Of a DNA stretch of 64,000 nt, positions 1 to 12,805 are shown in pieces; position 1 is the first letter of the stretch; every line of letters starts with the position of its first letter. The DNA lies in the NCBI GenBank assembly GCA_037074705.1, contig CM073590.1, positions 9,184,001-9,248,000 of the forward strand. The letters run 5' to 3'. Both the position numbers and the translations under genes were made by a program. The notes under the pieces are model-generated. The model saw only the letters and a program-made list of their open reading frames with translations. It made no database searches and was not told the DNA's origin. This stretch comes from Zhengitettix transpicula. Its lineage: Eukaryota; Arthropoda; Insecta; Orthoptera; Tetrigidae.

Positions 1-59
1 CCATATACTAGACAATAAAATTAATGGAAAATCATATAACAGTATAAATGATGATGATA

Positions 60-150
60 ATGGCACGCAAGAGCCGTACGAACGACACACCAAAGTAACA
101 AAGTTACGAACTCAAAAGCGTACCTAGACTTTAAACACAGACGTTTGATA
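60..150 (+). repeat. Loop fragment of the 12.6-kb foldback family
   Basis: CAAGAGCCGTACGAACGACA and TTACGAACTCAAAAGCGTA match 12,697-12,750 in order and orientation. No arms remain. Confidence 0.55.
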
Positions 151-1215
151 TTTTATAATAAATATGTGAAACTGTTACTTGGTTTCCTAGAGAGTTCCCG
201 GAAAAAAAAGCCGAGTAAGTGAATTTATTGCTCACGAAGTTTCGGCGACGAACACCTCTACCGTAATCTTTCGGTAAAACAAATCCCAAAGCGGAGATGT
301 TATCCAGAATTTAGAACAAATAAGGAGAGTAATTCACCACTAACGTACAATTACACAAAAAGAAAACGCAAACGAAAGTAAGCTGTTGAATCCGTGTGGC
401 GTTCGTTGAAAATTTGCTTTCTGTCTACATTACAATTGACAAATGCGTTCCTTGTTATTCTTTTCACGTTCTTTTATGTTCGCGGGTATTATTTGGCAGA
501 ATTTCCTACTATGAAACACTGAAAAATAATTTTATACCTACATAAAAATTGCGCCAAAAGATGACAAAATTATTTCTAGTCCGTCGTACAAATTAGAGAA
601 GAAAGTAATGAAAAGCAAAGGCATCGTAGATCACAGCGTGGTGGGTGACTTCTTTGTTCAAAAAAGAGTCGAACAGACACGATCTACAGACGAAATTGGA
701 AATAGGGGTTTTTAAAATTTCTGCAGAATGTAATCGACGAGGGCGGTATTGCATCAGATTAGTCCAAAAATTTCAAAGCAAAATATCACATTTAGTATTT
801 ATTGTTTCCTTTTGGTGGAAACCCATCCCTGTCGATTTAAATATGGTATCAGCTGCAGAACTAATTTAATGAAAGTATCTTCTTTACGACGTTCGCCTTT
901 AAACGAGTAACGCTTCATAAAAACCACTTATTTCAGTCCCTCCATCATTTTTCATTATTCTATTTTCGTAATTACTATCATTAGGGTTCCACACACCATC
1001 GAGATCTCTATATAAAAGTTATAATTTTAAATAATCAGAAACACACCCCTCCATCTTGACTACAAAACAAAAAAGTGTTCTTCCACACTATAACCAAGCC
1101 GAGCACGTGCGAACAGAATTTCTCTTTGATATACCTCCTCCTTGAGCAAACCAGAGGGAAGGTAAAAGAATGTTTTCGGAAACATTTGTTAGCCTTCAAA
1201 TGGACGTACTCACGA
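151..1215. other. AT-rich DNA, nothing recognised
   Basis: Only short chance ORFs. No repeat partner found elsewhere in the window. Confidence 0.6.
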
Positions 1216-1227
1216 ACCGAATGTTCA

Positions 1228-1755
1228 CTTTTTTTTAGCGTAACAGACTACATGAGGGTAATGCACATGGTGGCAACTCCCCTTTAATAGCATAGGAAGG
1301 GATTTGAAAGGGGGGATACGGAAGGGTAGAGAAGGGTAGCCCGGGCTATGGTTTAAGGATCCTACCCGGCATTCGCCTAATTGTAATGCAGGGAAAACCT
1401 GCATCAGGTAGGTCGGGCATTGGGTACTTGACCCACGCCCTTCCGATAGCGGGAGAAGAGTTTGCTGTGGGGACGCAGCATTCCCTTCTCCGTACTTCGA
1501 CCAGTTGAGGAGGCAGCTGGCCGACTGTTCCAAAGGGAACAGCGGACAATTCTTACCGTATGCCCAAGGTCTGTGACCCCGGAACATACACCTCTCAAAA
1601 TAGGCCGAGGTGCCTCGGCTAGTGAGAACCTTAGTTCAAAAACGGAGAGAGGAAAAGGTATCCCCAAAGGTAGCCCCTTCCTGTCTCTACAACAAGGTTC
1701 TGCCTGCAGGTACTGCCTGCGAGAGAATAGCCCTCGCAGCAACCCACTAATTATC
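1228..1755 (-). mobile_element. Family A retroposon, near-full-length copy 1
   Basis: Read on the minus strand it begins with the 5' hairpin (CTGCGAGGG...CTCGCAG) and ends with an A-run, seen on + as TTTTTTTT at about 1,229. Near-matching 12-bp flanks, CCGAATGTTCAC (1,216-1,227) and CCAAACGTTCAC (1,756-1,767), look like an aged target-site duplication. Together these indicate LINE-machinery retroposition. The conserved core overlaps short ORFs in several frames, but I recognise no protein. Confidence 0.75.
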
Positions 1756-1802
1756 CAAACGTTCACCTAGTGTATACGCAATAGAGCATCTCCAATTCTG
1801 AT

Positions 1803-1850
1803 TTTGACTATCAGATGAAAGATAGAGTTCGAAACGTCGTAATTAAAGTT
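1803..1850 (+). ncRNA. Hammerhead-ribozyme-like motif
   Basis: CAGATGA (one change from CUGAUGA) at 1,812-1,818 is followed by GAAACGU at 1,831 and then C. Inner stem I can pair UAU with GUA. The first core base pair is degraded. Confidence 0.3.
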
Positions 1851-1855
1851 ATTAC

Positions 1856-3364
1856 ACTAACACGACTAGTTTTCCAAAAAAATTCCTTCAAAAATCAACT
1901 GAAAGAAAGCCTTTTTTATATTTCCTGAGAAGTTTATATCAATAATTTATTTATTTCAATTTTCAATACAGCTAACGGTCAACGTATTGAAGAAAGTGTT
2001 AGAGAAGAAAACTAAATTGGTAGCGATTCTCAAAGCAAAAAATCGTAACTTGATCCTAAAGGACTGTCAGAGCCGCCCTGATGAGTTAAACATTTACCTC
2101 TCTCTCTTTGTAAGCTTTTTATCTCATTAATCATATATTAATAAGATATTCCGTAACAAAACGTTTCGGAAAATAGAGAGCAGGTAAAATATGGGAAATA
2201 TAGCCTAATAGATAGTTTTATTTAATTTCATTGGGCAAGGACCGGTGTAAATATATATATTTTAAAAAAATACCTATTATTAATTACCACTAACATGAGC
2301 ATAAAATAAATATAGAAAAGAGGATCAAAATGATTTTTTTTAATATTTGCATTTTTCACTTCACTGCACTGCTTTACAGATTTAGCTAAATCTCGAAAAC
2401 CGTACTATTATTATTTAAAATATAACTTTACTTAACGTAAATTGTTTATATAATTCTTATTAGTCTTACATTTAACCCCTATCATATGATATTAATCTTC
2501 TCTTGACTTCGGCCATACTCTGAGGTCTCACCGCAAGCAATCCCGAATTGTTCTATTTAGAAACGAAAATTTCGCTATATCAGTTCTCCGATTCCTCTCC
2601 CTAATGATGCTCTTTAGATGTGTAAGTGGCAGTAAAAAGCAATCTGTGTAAGTTTCTCCAGGCCGGCTCGTTTTTATAATGCACAAAGTCTAGCCCGTAA
2701 TACAGTGGATAATGAATACATTATTCAGATGCAGGTACCATACCATATGACTTGAGTATTGATGTCAGAATTAAATTTAATTTAATTAATGAGGATTAAA
2801 AAATTAAAATACAGCGTTAATAATATAATTATAAAATCTATAGATAGCCTATGAAGGTGACTTAATGTTTACCTCGGAATTAAAAATGGTAATCTTTGAA
2901 GTTCTTCCCTTAAAAATAAAGACGAATTTCTTGTCCATATGAAATACTTTTCGCAAATAACCAGTTTTTATCAATAAAGACTAAAAATGACGTGAAAATT
3001 TTCAGAGTTAGAGGAATAGGAGATTTTAAAAATAATTAATTCAAGTATTGAATAAATTGGATTTTAGTTAAAAATTCTGGACAGACGCATAAGTTTGCTC
3101 ACGAATTCAAGATAAAATCCAAGAGTTTACATTGAAAGACCTATTTTAATGTAACGTACAATCTTATCTCGGATCAAACACGGCGAGATTTTTCCATCCA
3201 GATCCTTTAATTCAGCTTCATAGCCCATTCATTTGAAAGCATGTATTCTGCTCCTTGAATTTGATCAATTTACACGTAACATCCATTCTTCATTGAAGAT
3301 CTGAAATTAAACCGCAGAAGAATGTGATTAGTAAATTGTAGGTCATGAAATAATTTCTTACATG
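1856..3364. other. AT-rich DNA, nothing recognised
   Basis: It holds a CGAAACGTTTTGTTACGG-like stretch on the minus strand near 2,150-2,170, too degraded to call. Confidence 0.55.
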
Positions 3365-3445
3365 ACCTGGAGTTGACTCGGATAACAGCCACGTACCAAG
3401 TGAAGGGCCCGGACTCGATTCCCGGGCGGGTTGATGTTGCACTAT
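3365..3445 (+). mobile_element. Short tRNA-like SINE unit (family D)
   Basis: GACTCGGATAACAGCC...GGGCCCGGACTCGATTCCCG has a B-box-like GGACTCGATTCCC after a tRNA-like arm. It resembles the 53.75-kb and 63.9-kb units. Confidence 0.5.
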
Positions 3446-4229
3446 CATTTAAATCATATATTCTTGTTTATTCATTAACTTTTGTCCATGTTTAAATCAA
3501 AATCAAAAAATAATGTAATGACAACTAAAATATGAGAGCGAGATTTGAGTTTATAATAACATTTTCGGTACTGCGTGATCAAGTAATAAGTACATCAATT
3601 TAAATCTACACGTCATTGAATTGGCGGTTTCTGATCAATTCTCTGCCACCGACGCGTTCAGTTGTAAGGGAACTTCACTTCCATGGCGTTAAGCTCGTAT
3701 TTCCCAACACGCCGACCTACCCTACCGGAAATACGAAGTTTCACTTCAATAAACACATTGAGTATGCAAATCTCAGAAATACGACTCCCAAAGTAGCCCA
3801 ACATTTCGATGAATAGCTCATTCATCCATATTAGGCGATATATTCCATGAAACTGGACCAGTTACTTATTCTTACATGGAACTTATTACCGCAACGCTGG
3901 AGCCTCGAGCTATTTCATCTTCGATAAACTAGTTAGGCTTTATTGAATTACTTAACACTGAAATTACCCAATTGATTCTTCGTATTTGAATGAAATAAGT
4001 CCGATGTTCCATTGTTGAAATCATGATTTATTTACCACTAGAAACAAAAGCCTATTTTAGTAAAGCCTTCACACAAAATATTGAAGAGAATCTTCACGAG
4101 TTTGAAAATTACAACAGTTTTCTACATAAGTTAAGTGTGACATCTTTCTGGTGTGTAGACAAAGAGATGGACGCATAATGTTTCAAATAAAAAGCTACTA
4201 TTGTAACAAGGACGTTATATATTTTTTAA
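3446..4229. other. AT-rich DNA, nothing recognised
   Basis: A 66-codon ORF (3,616) has no recognisable features. Confidence 0.6.
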
Positions 4230-4420
4230 TTTATTTATTTACAGCCGCATCAACAGCTTCGGTTATTAGTGACTGGTTAAGGGACCTCATTTTGCTTTCT
4301 CAGGGGACTGATTTGACGAGAGTTTCTCTCACGCACAAAAACACTCATGCCATGGCAGGGATTCGAACCCGTGGCCTCTGTGATGCGAGGCAGTCACGCT
4401 GCCCCCTACACCACACGAGA
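4230..4420 (-). mobile_element. tRNA-derived SINE (family C), full head and tail
   Basis: The minus strand starts GTGTGGTGTAGGGGGCAGCG (A-box-like) and carries a perfect Pol III B box, GGTTCGAATCC, inside a tRNA-like head. A body follows (GACTGGTTAA-like, CCGAAGCTGTTGATGCGGCT), ending in an AAATAAATAAAT tail. It is a Pol III-transcribed, LINE-mobilised element. Confidence 0.85.
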
Positions 4421-5921
4421 TAGGCAAGGAAGTTACGTGTGTCAGATTTTGCTAGTTTTAGAATACTCAATACATCCCCGTTGTTAAAGATAAACTTGAA
4501 TAATATTCTATCTGGTCGAGATAGAGCTATGAACGTTGACTTTCACCAGTAGGACGACTCTTGACTTGCTTAACCAGTCACATGTTTAACACCCAGGTGT
4601 ATTTTCCCACGCGGCTTGTGACGGATACCAATACTACTTCTTCCAACACCTACAACCTGAAATAAATGACAGTATTATAGCACATACTTCGACAATAATA
4701 TAATTATTATAATTAATAAACGTGGATATTTCATTACAAAATATATTGTAACTAATAAGTTACAATATTTTAAAATTATAAGTTAAAGTTAATTTGTGTT
4801 AAAATATAAAAGAAAATCGTTCATTGTTAATGTTAAAGTTCGAAGTCAGCAGTTTAACGTCTCTCACGTCATGCTACTCAGATACTCGTGCGCCGAACGC
4901 AAACCGCTGATTACTACGAATGTGGGATGACAAATTAATTATTTGAACCACACTAACTTAATCACAATTCACAAACACAAATATTTATTAAAACAAAATT
5001 AGCAACTGTAACTAAATGAACTTTGAATATTAAAAACATAATTTTAACTTGCATTGATGGACGCCACCTATTTACTGAGAAGTTTTATAGACTTTTAGCA
5101 CACATTACACTAAAATTTTAGATTTTCTCCGGCATTAAAATTATTATTTGAGAGACATTTCTTATTTCTTTCGTCGTGGTGTTGTTAGTTCGAGATTCCC
5201 TAAATTCAAAACAGAGCTATCGACTGAATGCTGCATATAACGGAGTTTTATGTGAAGTGTTTAACAAAAAAAACTTGTGATTTTGAATTTTATAGCTCAC
5301 AGATTTGTTGAAATTGTTACTGTTCCGCGTTGGTTAATTGTCGCAAACGTTGATCGGGGTAGCTTCTCTGAATAAGGCGTAGATTGCTGGATTTTTGTCG
5401 GTCCAAAGACAAGCGAAATTGAACTGTATTTTTCCACACAGTTACTGGATACCGCGTATATTTCTGAATGGAATAAGTCGTCTTGTCCGAAACGTGGCAG
5501 AGGCATCTCCAATCCGACCGTCCCGCGTAGAAAAGTCGATGAATATGCACCCCGCGTCTTGGAAATAAATTTTAGACTTTTGTATTTCACTTGAATATTT
5601 TCCACTAATCACTGAACTATTCATATGTTTTCACAACAGAATCCGACGGTTCACTTTTCATGGCAGCCCCACCAAACGTCACATTCTCCGACGCTACTCG
5701 GGCCCAGGTGAAAAGTATCAAGTAGGGTCTCGAAGATTCTCAGGAACTTTTCAGTCAGATAATTAGTAACATATGTCGGCCTTAAAAAAATGGCCAATAA
5801 ATTTGTAGCGTAAAAATTTACTCGTAGTGCCTACCCAACATAGTTGCACTGCTATAATTTACGGCAGATTATTGCTGTTTTCAAACAATGCCTAATGTTC
5901 ACAGTTAATACAATTTTTCAG
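4421..5921. other. AT-rich DNA with a less AT-rich segment at 5.3-5.75 kb
   Basis: A 102-codon minus ORF (5,605 down to 5,297) has no recognisable domain and overlapping open frames. It is probably an unknown repeat. Confidence 0.5.
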
Positions 5922-6563
5922 CTTCAAGTACCTTGGGATAACCTTACAACCGACAGGAAACACATTCACACTACACGTGAAAGAAAAAGTAATCGCAGCT
6001 ATCAGAGCAATGCAAGATATTCGGATGATACGACAACTCTGCATAGACACGGCCATCTCCATCTACAAAGCAAAAGTCACCCCAATAGTCACATACGGTT
6101 TGGAATTAATATGGGAGAAACTAAATAGAAAGAACCTGAAAGATATTGAAAAGATAAAAGCAACTTTTCTGAAAAAGATACTGTGTGTCTCGAAATATAC
6201 GCCATCACGACTTGCATATGAACTCACAAGGGAACCTTTCTACTTAGAAGACCTACGCTATACATCAGGGTTAACTTTGCCATCTACACCTACATATCAA
6301 CACATGATCCAAGAGCTAAAGGAAAAGAAGATTTCTACAGTACCACCGCCATGATGACAAACGAATGGAGGAGAGCATCATACGAACTACGACACACAGT
6401 AACCCGTTTCGCCGTGCACGGTTTACACCACAAGATTTGTAAATCAAAAAGCTTTCATCGACCAGATGTGAATTGTGTTTGTGAATTATGTGAAATGGTA
6501 TGTGACAGATATCACGCATATTGGTGTTCCCTGAAGATCTATCTCAAGGACAGAATTTTGTAA
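5922..6563 (+). pseudogene. Non-LTR retrotransposon reverse transcriptase, C-terminal remnant
   Basis: Translation from 5,923 gives FKYLGITLQPTGNTF, the end of the RT palm/thumb region, then VTPIVTYGLELIWEKLN (typical of non-LTR thumb domains) and FLKKILCVSKYTPSRLAYEL. This frame stops at 6,352. The next frame continues with EWRRASYELRHTV, FAVHGLHHKIC and a Cys/His-rich tail (CVCELCEMVCDRYH) ending near 6,563, so there is one frameshift around 6,340-6,350. No upstream RT catalytic box is present, so this is a 5'-truncated LINE copy. I cannot assign the clade with confidence. Confidence 0.82.
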
Positions 6564-6917
6564 AGAGTGACCCAAATTACTTTACACATTGTGTGAAATT
6601 CCTTATATTATTATTATAATTGATAATGTGGTCAAACAAGTAATAATCATTAGTGTCATTATTCAGACTCTGAAAATTGAGGTTACCATCAGCTAGGGCT
6701 GGAATTAATCCAGTAGTTAAGGTTTGCAGATCGTGATCTGCTTCGAACTTGTAGATGATAATTTCTTACTGTTTGAAACTTCGGCCTTTTAATCGGTTTA
6801 TTCACTTCAAGTTCTCAACCTTTCGATATATATCCTCATTTCACCGTCATAGCCTAGACCACTCTACACAAATTTTCTATCACTCTCTCTTCCGCTGTCA
6901 GAAACATAAAATGTATC

Positions 6918-7320
6918 TCCTTCTCCGCTCTTTGGTTTTCTGGACTAAGGTTTCCACAAGCCGAGGCACCTCGGTCTGTTTTGAGAGGTGTATTTTCCGG
7001 AGACACAGACCTTGGGCATACGGTAAGAGTTGCCCGCTACTCCTATTGGAATACTCGACCAGCTGCCTCCTAAACTGGTCAAAACAAGGAGAGGGGAAAG
7101 CTGCGACCCCATAGCAAACTCCTCTTCCGCCATCAGAAGAGCGTGGGACAAGTACCAAATGGCTGACCTACCAGATGCAGGTTTTTGTAGGGTTTTGCCT
7201 GCATCACTTTTAGGCGAATTGCCGGGTAGGATCCTTAAACTATAGCCAGGGGGCCCTTGACTACCTTGTTATACCTTTCCACATACCCTCCCCCCTTTCA
7301 GTCCCTTTCCTATGTTATAT
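6918..7320 (+). mobile_element. Family A retroposon copy 2, 5'-truncated and internally decayed
   Basis: It matches the 47.4-kb copy from the CTCCG...GGACTAAGG region to the CCCTTTC-CTATGTTAT end. The 5' hairpin and the last 45 bases or so (GGGGAGTTGCC...CCTGTTAC) are missing. It is more diverged than the other copies. Confidence 0.7.
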
Positions 7321-10300
7321 ACATAGCCTGTCTACAACTTCTTCTTCTCCCCTTACTGGAGTAATGATTCTTGAATTAATCCTACCATTCTCATTAAATC
7401 TTAAATTAAAGCCGGACTAATCTAAGACAAACAATACTCAATCACGCACGTACGACAAATGTTTCAATTTATTAGACGCTAGTGCTTGATAGTACATCTG
7501 GCAATCTAACGATCAATTACAAGGATTCATTGATCCAATTTGTCACGGTGCAGCGTTTCATGCACCAATGGCACGAGAAAGGTCTTTCGTTATATAATAT
7601 AATAGTTTTATACTAGAATGATTGTCATTACGGTACTTACCAATTATTCACTAATAATTAATTGTTTGTATTTTTAAATCAAAACTTTAGATTTAATGAG
7701 CACCTGTTCTGCCGAAGTCTGTATTCATTTTCAATTTCGTCGCTTACCAATTATTCAATAATAGTTAATTGTTCGTATTTTTAAATCAATACTTATCGAA
7801 TTCTTGTACAGTTTAAAACTCCTATCCTAGTTTTACGTGTTGACTCAACCCATGTGTCGTATTTTTTTTATTCCTGTGGTAATTGGCACGCTAAAGCACC
7901 ATGGGAATTTGTGTGTCTGCGTTTGAGAGGAGTGAATATTTCCAAAGGGGGTGCGAAGAGCGCTTTGTGAGCTGTAGCAACGGTTCGAGTATTACGTCAC
8001 CTGCCCTCGCAGGGATTAGTCGCAGTATTAGCGCTAATCTCCTCGGCCGTCCGTGCTCCGATGAGCTCGCTGTCGTCCCATAGAAACCTGCCTGCTCCTT
8101 TAAAAATAAATCCCCAGTGAAACACGGGCACTCTGTAGAAGCACCAACTCAATAATTAGTTGGCCCCCATTCTTCATGTGGAACTTCCAAACATTATATT
8201 TCCCGATACTGAATTTGCTCTTTGTTATGCTGTGTTCGTCGCTTAGTCGCGCGGAACTGAAAGAGAAGTAGTACTATCAGAAATTATTTTCAGGGATGTT
8301 TGCAAAAAGTTTCAATATCGAAGTGTTATTTTCATCCAAAACTTTCATAATCAAATTTATTAAATTATTTCGATGTATGCTAAATTTTTACTAATATTTT
8401 AACAGTTCGTTATTAAACGTTGGGGACATCAATGAAAATTGTATTCTCATTCTATATTTTGCAAGTTAACTGTTAGTCACATATTATTATTACATTAATA
8501 ACCTCATAGAATTGAAATGTGATTACGTTAGATTTATTTATTTAAGAAGATAACTAAAGTCAATGATAAAAAATTAAAACGAAACTATTAACTTTTAGTA
8601 TTAAAAATATTATATTTCTCTCCAACGACGAAGTTTAATAACCTAAATGTTAAAGGCAACTAGAGACAAATAGAAGAAAAGAATGATTTTTTAAGGTATG
8701 AGCTCTTTTTCGGTTTCAGGTAGATAAACGTCCGGTGGATGGTTCCGATGTCAGCTTAAGTTTCGAATGTTCACTTATTCGCTTATAATAAAAGTTCGGT
8801 TTGTTTTGGTCACTATTCTATCTTCTATAGTTCGTACAGTTCTCTGAACGCACGAGACTGTCATCTGTCTCAACTCTATTGCGCCCTTCCACACTTTAGT
8901 CCAACGGGATTCACGATTGTAGTGACAACTCAATGGGCCATATTTTATTATTCACCGGAATTTTACGATATTAATGCAATAATTGACCCGTAGTTTCAAA
9001 CATGCCACTATTATTTAGAAGATAGTCTGAAATTTATTCACCTTGGCACAGTTATTAAAATGTGGTGTGCGTGTCACAAATAGTAATTATAACACAAACG
9101 TTTGTTAGTATATCAACGTTATGAGGTGATCTCAATTACAGTTTCCCCGTAATTTTTTAAGTAACGAGGTCAGATAACAACGATTCGATTTATCTTATGA
9201 AAATTCGCTTTAAGAAATCTTTCACAGAAAATTAATTTAATAAAATCCGATAAAAAATCGAGTTTTAATTTAAGTATGTATATTTAATTGATTGTGAGTG
9301 AACACATGCATAAATTTCGAACAATATTATTCTACTGACAACAAAAAAAAGATTGAAAGCCTTTTTATCACGAGGAGATATATGTTAACGCAACGAAACC
9401 AAAAAGGCCTCAAATTTCACATGGATAGATATTATTTTAAATCATAGGACATAAAATTGTATGAGAAAATTTTGACTTTACAATCCACGCTTGTTCATCT
9501 TAAACCAATTCAGGAAAAAATAGGCACTATTAATTTATATAAAAGATAGAGAAAAACCACTGTATCATAACAACAACGTCATCAGTTTAGTTCTGCAGAG
9601 AGCCTACGTCCCCATAACGTCTGGTCTTAACACATTTAAAAGTCAAATATTTTGCTGTTGTTGTATTTATACTATTAAGGCCTCACCTGTATTAATACTG
9701 GTTTATCTGTTATAATCAGTTAATCAGCGGGCAACACATTAAAAAACGGTTAAATGCAATTCTCCAATATTTACATGATAATTTGTTTTATTGTTTCAAG
9801 TCATATATTAAGTAATTAATTTTGTGTTATTCAGCAAGTTATTTCTTACAATATAGCCTTATTATGTATAGCCAATATAACTTTACTTATATAGGAATAA
9901 CTATCTGGGTACGAGTCCTCCAAACAGGAAACACAGTACAGTATTTTATAACAGGGCAATAATAGTAATACGATAGGGTGCACGAATCCTGATTTGAAAT
10001 TAATGATTAAAAATAGGTTTATTTTTATTAAACAGTTTAAAGTTAATTTAGTTGTAAAACTTTATACTTCATTGTTTAATGTTGGCTGGTTTTTTAAAAA
10101 AAATACTATACTTATTATAATTGTTTACTAACACTTTTGAGTCACAAAAAAATACGAATTTATACAAGAAAATTGAGGCTACTTAAAATGAATCATACAT
10201 GGGCTCTCTCTGTCAGGGATTCCGTAGAGTGAACCTCAACATGGCAAAATTAATTATATTATGAATTTGAATTTATTAATTAAAAGTAAAAAAGTGAGAA

Positions 10301-10352
10301 ACATGGCATTACGGTAATGTATTTAAACCATTTTAACGATAACGTGATGTTA
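7321..10352. other. AT-rich DNA
   Basis: Nothing recognised apart from the CpG patch at 7.89-8.10 kb. A short word (CTTACCAATTATTCA) recurs near 7,637 and 7,743, followed both times by AATA and TAATTGTT. Confidence 0.55.
7890..8100. other. GC-richer, CpG-containing patch of unknown role
   Basis: CpG-dense sequence (GCGCTTTG, CCTCGGCCGTCCG, GAGCTCGCTGTCGTCCC) stands out from AT-rich flanks. A 60-codon ORF crosses it, but I recognise no protein. It could be a regulatory island or an unknown repeat. Confidence 0.3.
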
Positions 10353-11617
10353 CCACTATGAACAAAAAGTAAGGTGAATTTATTTATAAAATATAAATTC
10401 TTTATTTATTCTTCCAAATCAATTTCATCCCCTTCAAACTTATCCCCGTCCGATAAAACGCACTTTTTCCAACGCTTTCTCCAGTCCTCGAAACAGTCGG
10501 AATAGTGTTTTTCCGGTATAGCCTTCAAGAGATTCTTCGATTCGGTTTTTATCTCCTCAATCGTGTCAAAACGGCGTCCCCGCTTTGGCCTTTTGAGTTT
10601 GCTGAATAGCCAGAAGTCGCACGGAGCCAAATCAGGCGAATACGGTGGTTGCGGAACGATATGAGTCGAGTTTTTGGCAAAAAAGTCGCGAAGAACCAAT
10701 GCAGTATGACATGGTGCATTATCGTGATGAAGGAACCAAGAGTTGTTCGCCTATAATTCCGGCCGTTTCAGACGCATAACGCTCAAATAATATTCTTTGT
10801 TGACAGTTTGGTCGGGCGGAAGGAATTCATATAGAACCACACCACGATAATCAAATAAAACTGTCAACATAACCTTGATTTTCGATCGACTATGCCGTGG
10901 CTTTTCCGTCTTGCTTCACCTTTTGCACGATATTCGCTGGATTCGTCGGTGGTTTCAGGGTCGTATGCCTAAATCCAAGTCTCGTACCCAGTAATAATGC
11001 ATTTAAAGTGGTCCTGATAGACAGCAAAGTTGCACACACTTCAACGCGACGCTTTTATTTTCCAAAAAATTGAGCGATTTTGGCACCAATCGAGACTTGA
11101 CGCGTTTGAGACACAAAAAATTCTTCAAAATGGTTTGGGCTGAGCCAAATAATATTCCAACACTATCAGCAAGATCTATAATTGTCCATCGACGATTTTA
11201 AAGCACCAAATCTTTGATTTTCTGGACGTGGCCCTCGTCGGTAAACGTTGATGGTCGCCCAGAGCGCGGTTCGTCTTCAATGCGTCCTCGGCCCTCTTTG
11301 AACTCGTTGTACCACTTATAAACGTTTTTTTGTGCCATAGTTTGATCACCAAAGGCCTTCCGCAACATTTTCAACGTGTCCGCACAAGAATATTCGTTCC
11401 GCAAAAAAAATCTGATGCAAGTTCTTTGCTCAACAATATCAACCATTGCAAAAATCGAAAAAAAACACGTGTAACTTGGAGATAATTAAACCTTTTAATA
11501 AACAGACGCTTGGCAAATATTATAAACAGTCCTACCAACCTAGGGAAAAAAATACCTGCCTTCCTAATACCCGGGAGTTTTAAATGACAATTTCACCTTA
11601 CTTTTTGATCACAGTGG
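10353..11617 (-). mobile_element. Full-length dead mariner transposon
   Basis: The element is 1,265 bp, bounded by near-identical inverted repeats. The left end begins CCACTATGAACAAAAAGTAA, and the right end is its complement with two or three differences. Both ends are flanked by TA (10,351-10,352 and 11,618-11,619), the standard mariner target. Length and TA target match the family. The transposase is encoded on the minus strand and is broken. This is a cut-and-paste DNA element of the Tc1/mariner superfamily. Confidence 0.93.
10400..11446 (-). pseudogene. Mariner transposase pseudogene (DD34D type)
   Basis: The N-terminal part (11,446 down to 11,198) starts MVDIVEQRTCIRFFLRNE and carries the helix-turn-helix DNA-binding region, ending near GRPSTFTDEG. 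The C-terminal part (10,699 down to 10,406) contains PPYSPDLAPCDFWLFSKLKR and is preceded in the same frame by HHDNAPCHTA, which holds the third catalytic aspartate. The middle is interrupted by stop codons and at least one frame change. The first catalytic aspartate appears to be lost: the usual GDETW reads GYETW. The second aspartate can be seen in LFDYRGVV. The protein cannot be functional as it stands, and its age is unknown. Confidence 0.92.
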
Positions 11618-12579
11618 TATAACTGGTGAAGACTGGTGGCAGTTCCGGTGTTGGGATCTTCAAAAGCATCTCGGTGTCGGCGAGGGATCGTGTGAGCCCT
11701 ACAAATTTCCAGGATTTGTCAGATTTCTGACATGAGTCTGGTCACTGACCACTCAAGCTCGTGGCTGACTGCTAACTGCTGATTTTGCTTTCTCGAAGTC
11801 ACCAAAACTACTCCGGCATATGTATATAATTATCTATCCCCGTCAGCTCAATATATTTTAAGCTTCGGGAGTTAACTTATCCGTGTCTAATAAATTTGGC
11901 GTTCCTTGGTACTGTCAGCCCTCTTTTATGCCCTTTGTCGAAAAAAGGGTCTTCTTTTCATTTAAAAAGGTCCTAGACTACCATCAGAGTCCGCCATCTG
12001 GACAAACAACGTCTTCCGCCCAAAATAGCGCACTTCTAAAGAACTGTTCATTACAGAGTTTTATTTTACATTTAAATTAAAATAGCTGCCCGCATACAGT
12101 ATACATACAACAATATATTCATTTCGATGAGAAAATTAATAAATAAGTACACGCAACTATGAACTTGGATTATGGGGAACCCTTTAATTTTTACGTTACT
12201 GTAAAGCATTCATTCCCCCAAAAAATTAGGATTTCCGCGTAATGTAACAGAAGTTTACATTTAAACATAATTTATGCCGCAAAGGGGTCGAACATCTAGA
12301 AACGTGAGTTCGACAAGACGATACAAGTTGCTGCTTCTCATTACCGACTGTTATAAGACGTCGCCTCCAGACAGGGCGCCACCGCAAATGACAGAGGGAA
12401 CGCTTGACTTGGCTGTAACTTCTCTGTAACGACGTGGCGTCGACAAACTTGCCGAAGAGCACGAACAACGGCCAGCGAATTACAGTCCAGTCTAGTCTAT
12501 TCTTTATCATCTGAAACTTATCTTATAACAAAGCCAAGACGTTGCTTATTCAACTAACCTCCTATTCATGGAACAATAT
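11618..12579. other. Mixed-composition DNA, no gene recognised
   Basis: A 94-codon minus ORF (12,510 down to 12,226) has no recognised domain. The segment is richer in GC and CpG than its flanks. Confidence 0.5.
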
Positions 12580-12640
12580 TTATAGCTACTAATCAGATAA
12601 ATAAGTAGCCAAATAACAGACAGGAATAAGTGCTAAATAA

Positions 12641-12690
12641 ATACCACACAAAGTTTCTGAGATCCTTGTTGCTTTCATCAGGTGATTCAA
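12641..12690 (-). ncRNA. Hammerhead-ribozyme-like motif, changed catalytic-side helix
   Basis: The minus strand has a perfect CUGAUGA, then AAGCAACAAGG and GAAACUUUGUGUGG. ACUU replaces the palindromic ACGU, so dimer pairing would be weak. Confidence 0.3.
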
Positions 12691-12805
12691 GAAGCTCAAG
12701 AGCCGTAATACTGACACACCTCACAAACTGGGTGACGAACTCAAAAGCAAATGAAAAACGATATTAAAGGTAACGTCGTTTGCGTTTAATTTCGTTTTAG
12801 TCACC

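Noticed and set aside
1346..1770. Overlapping ORFs of 67-120 codons on both strands, recurring at 7.0, 13.1 and 47.6 kb (for example GHRPWAYGKSC)
   Set aside because: They recur because they sit in family A retroposon copies. Several frames are open at once and none matches a known protein.
2145..2190. Minus-strand TTCCGAAACGTTTTGTTACGG resembling the 3' half of the motif
   Set aside because: The 5' core (CUGANGA) is not recognisable, so it was not counted as a copy.
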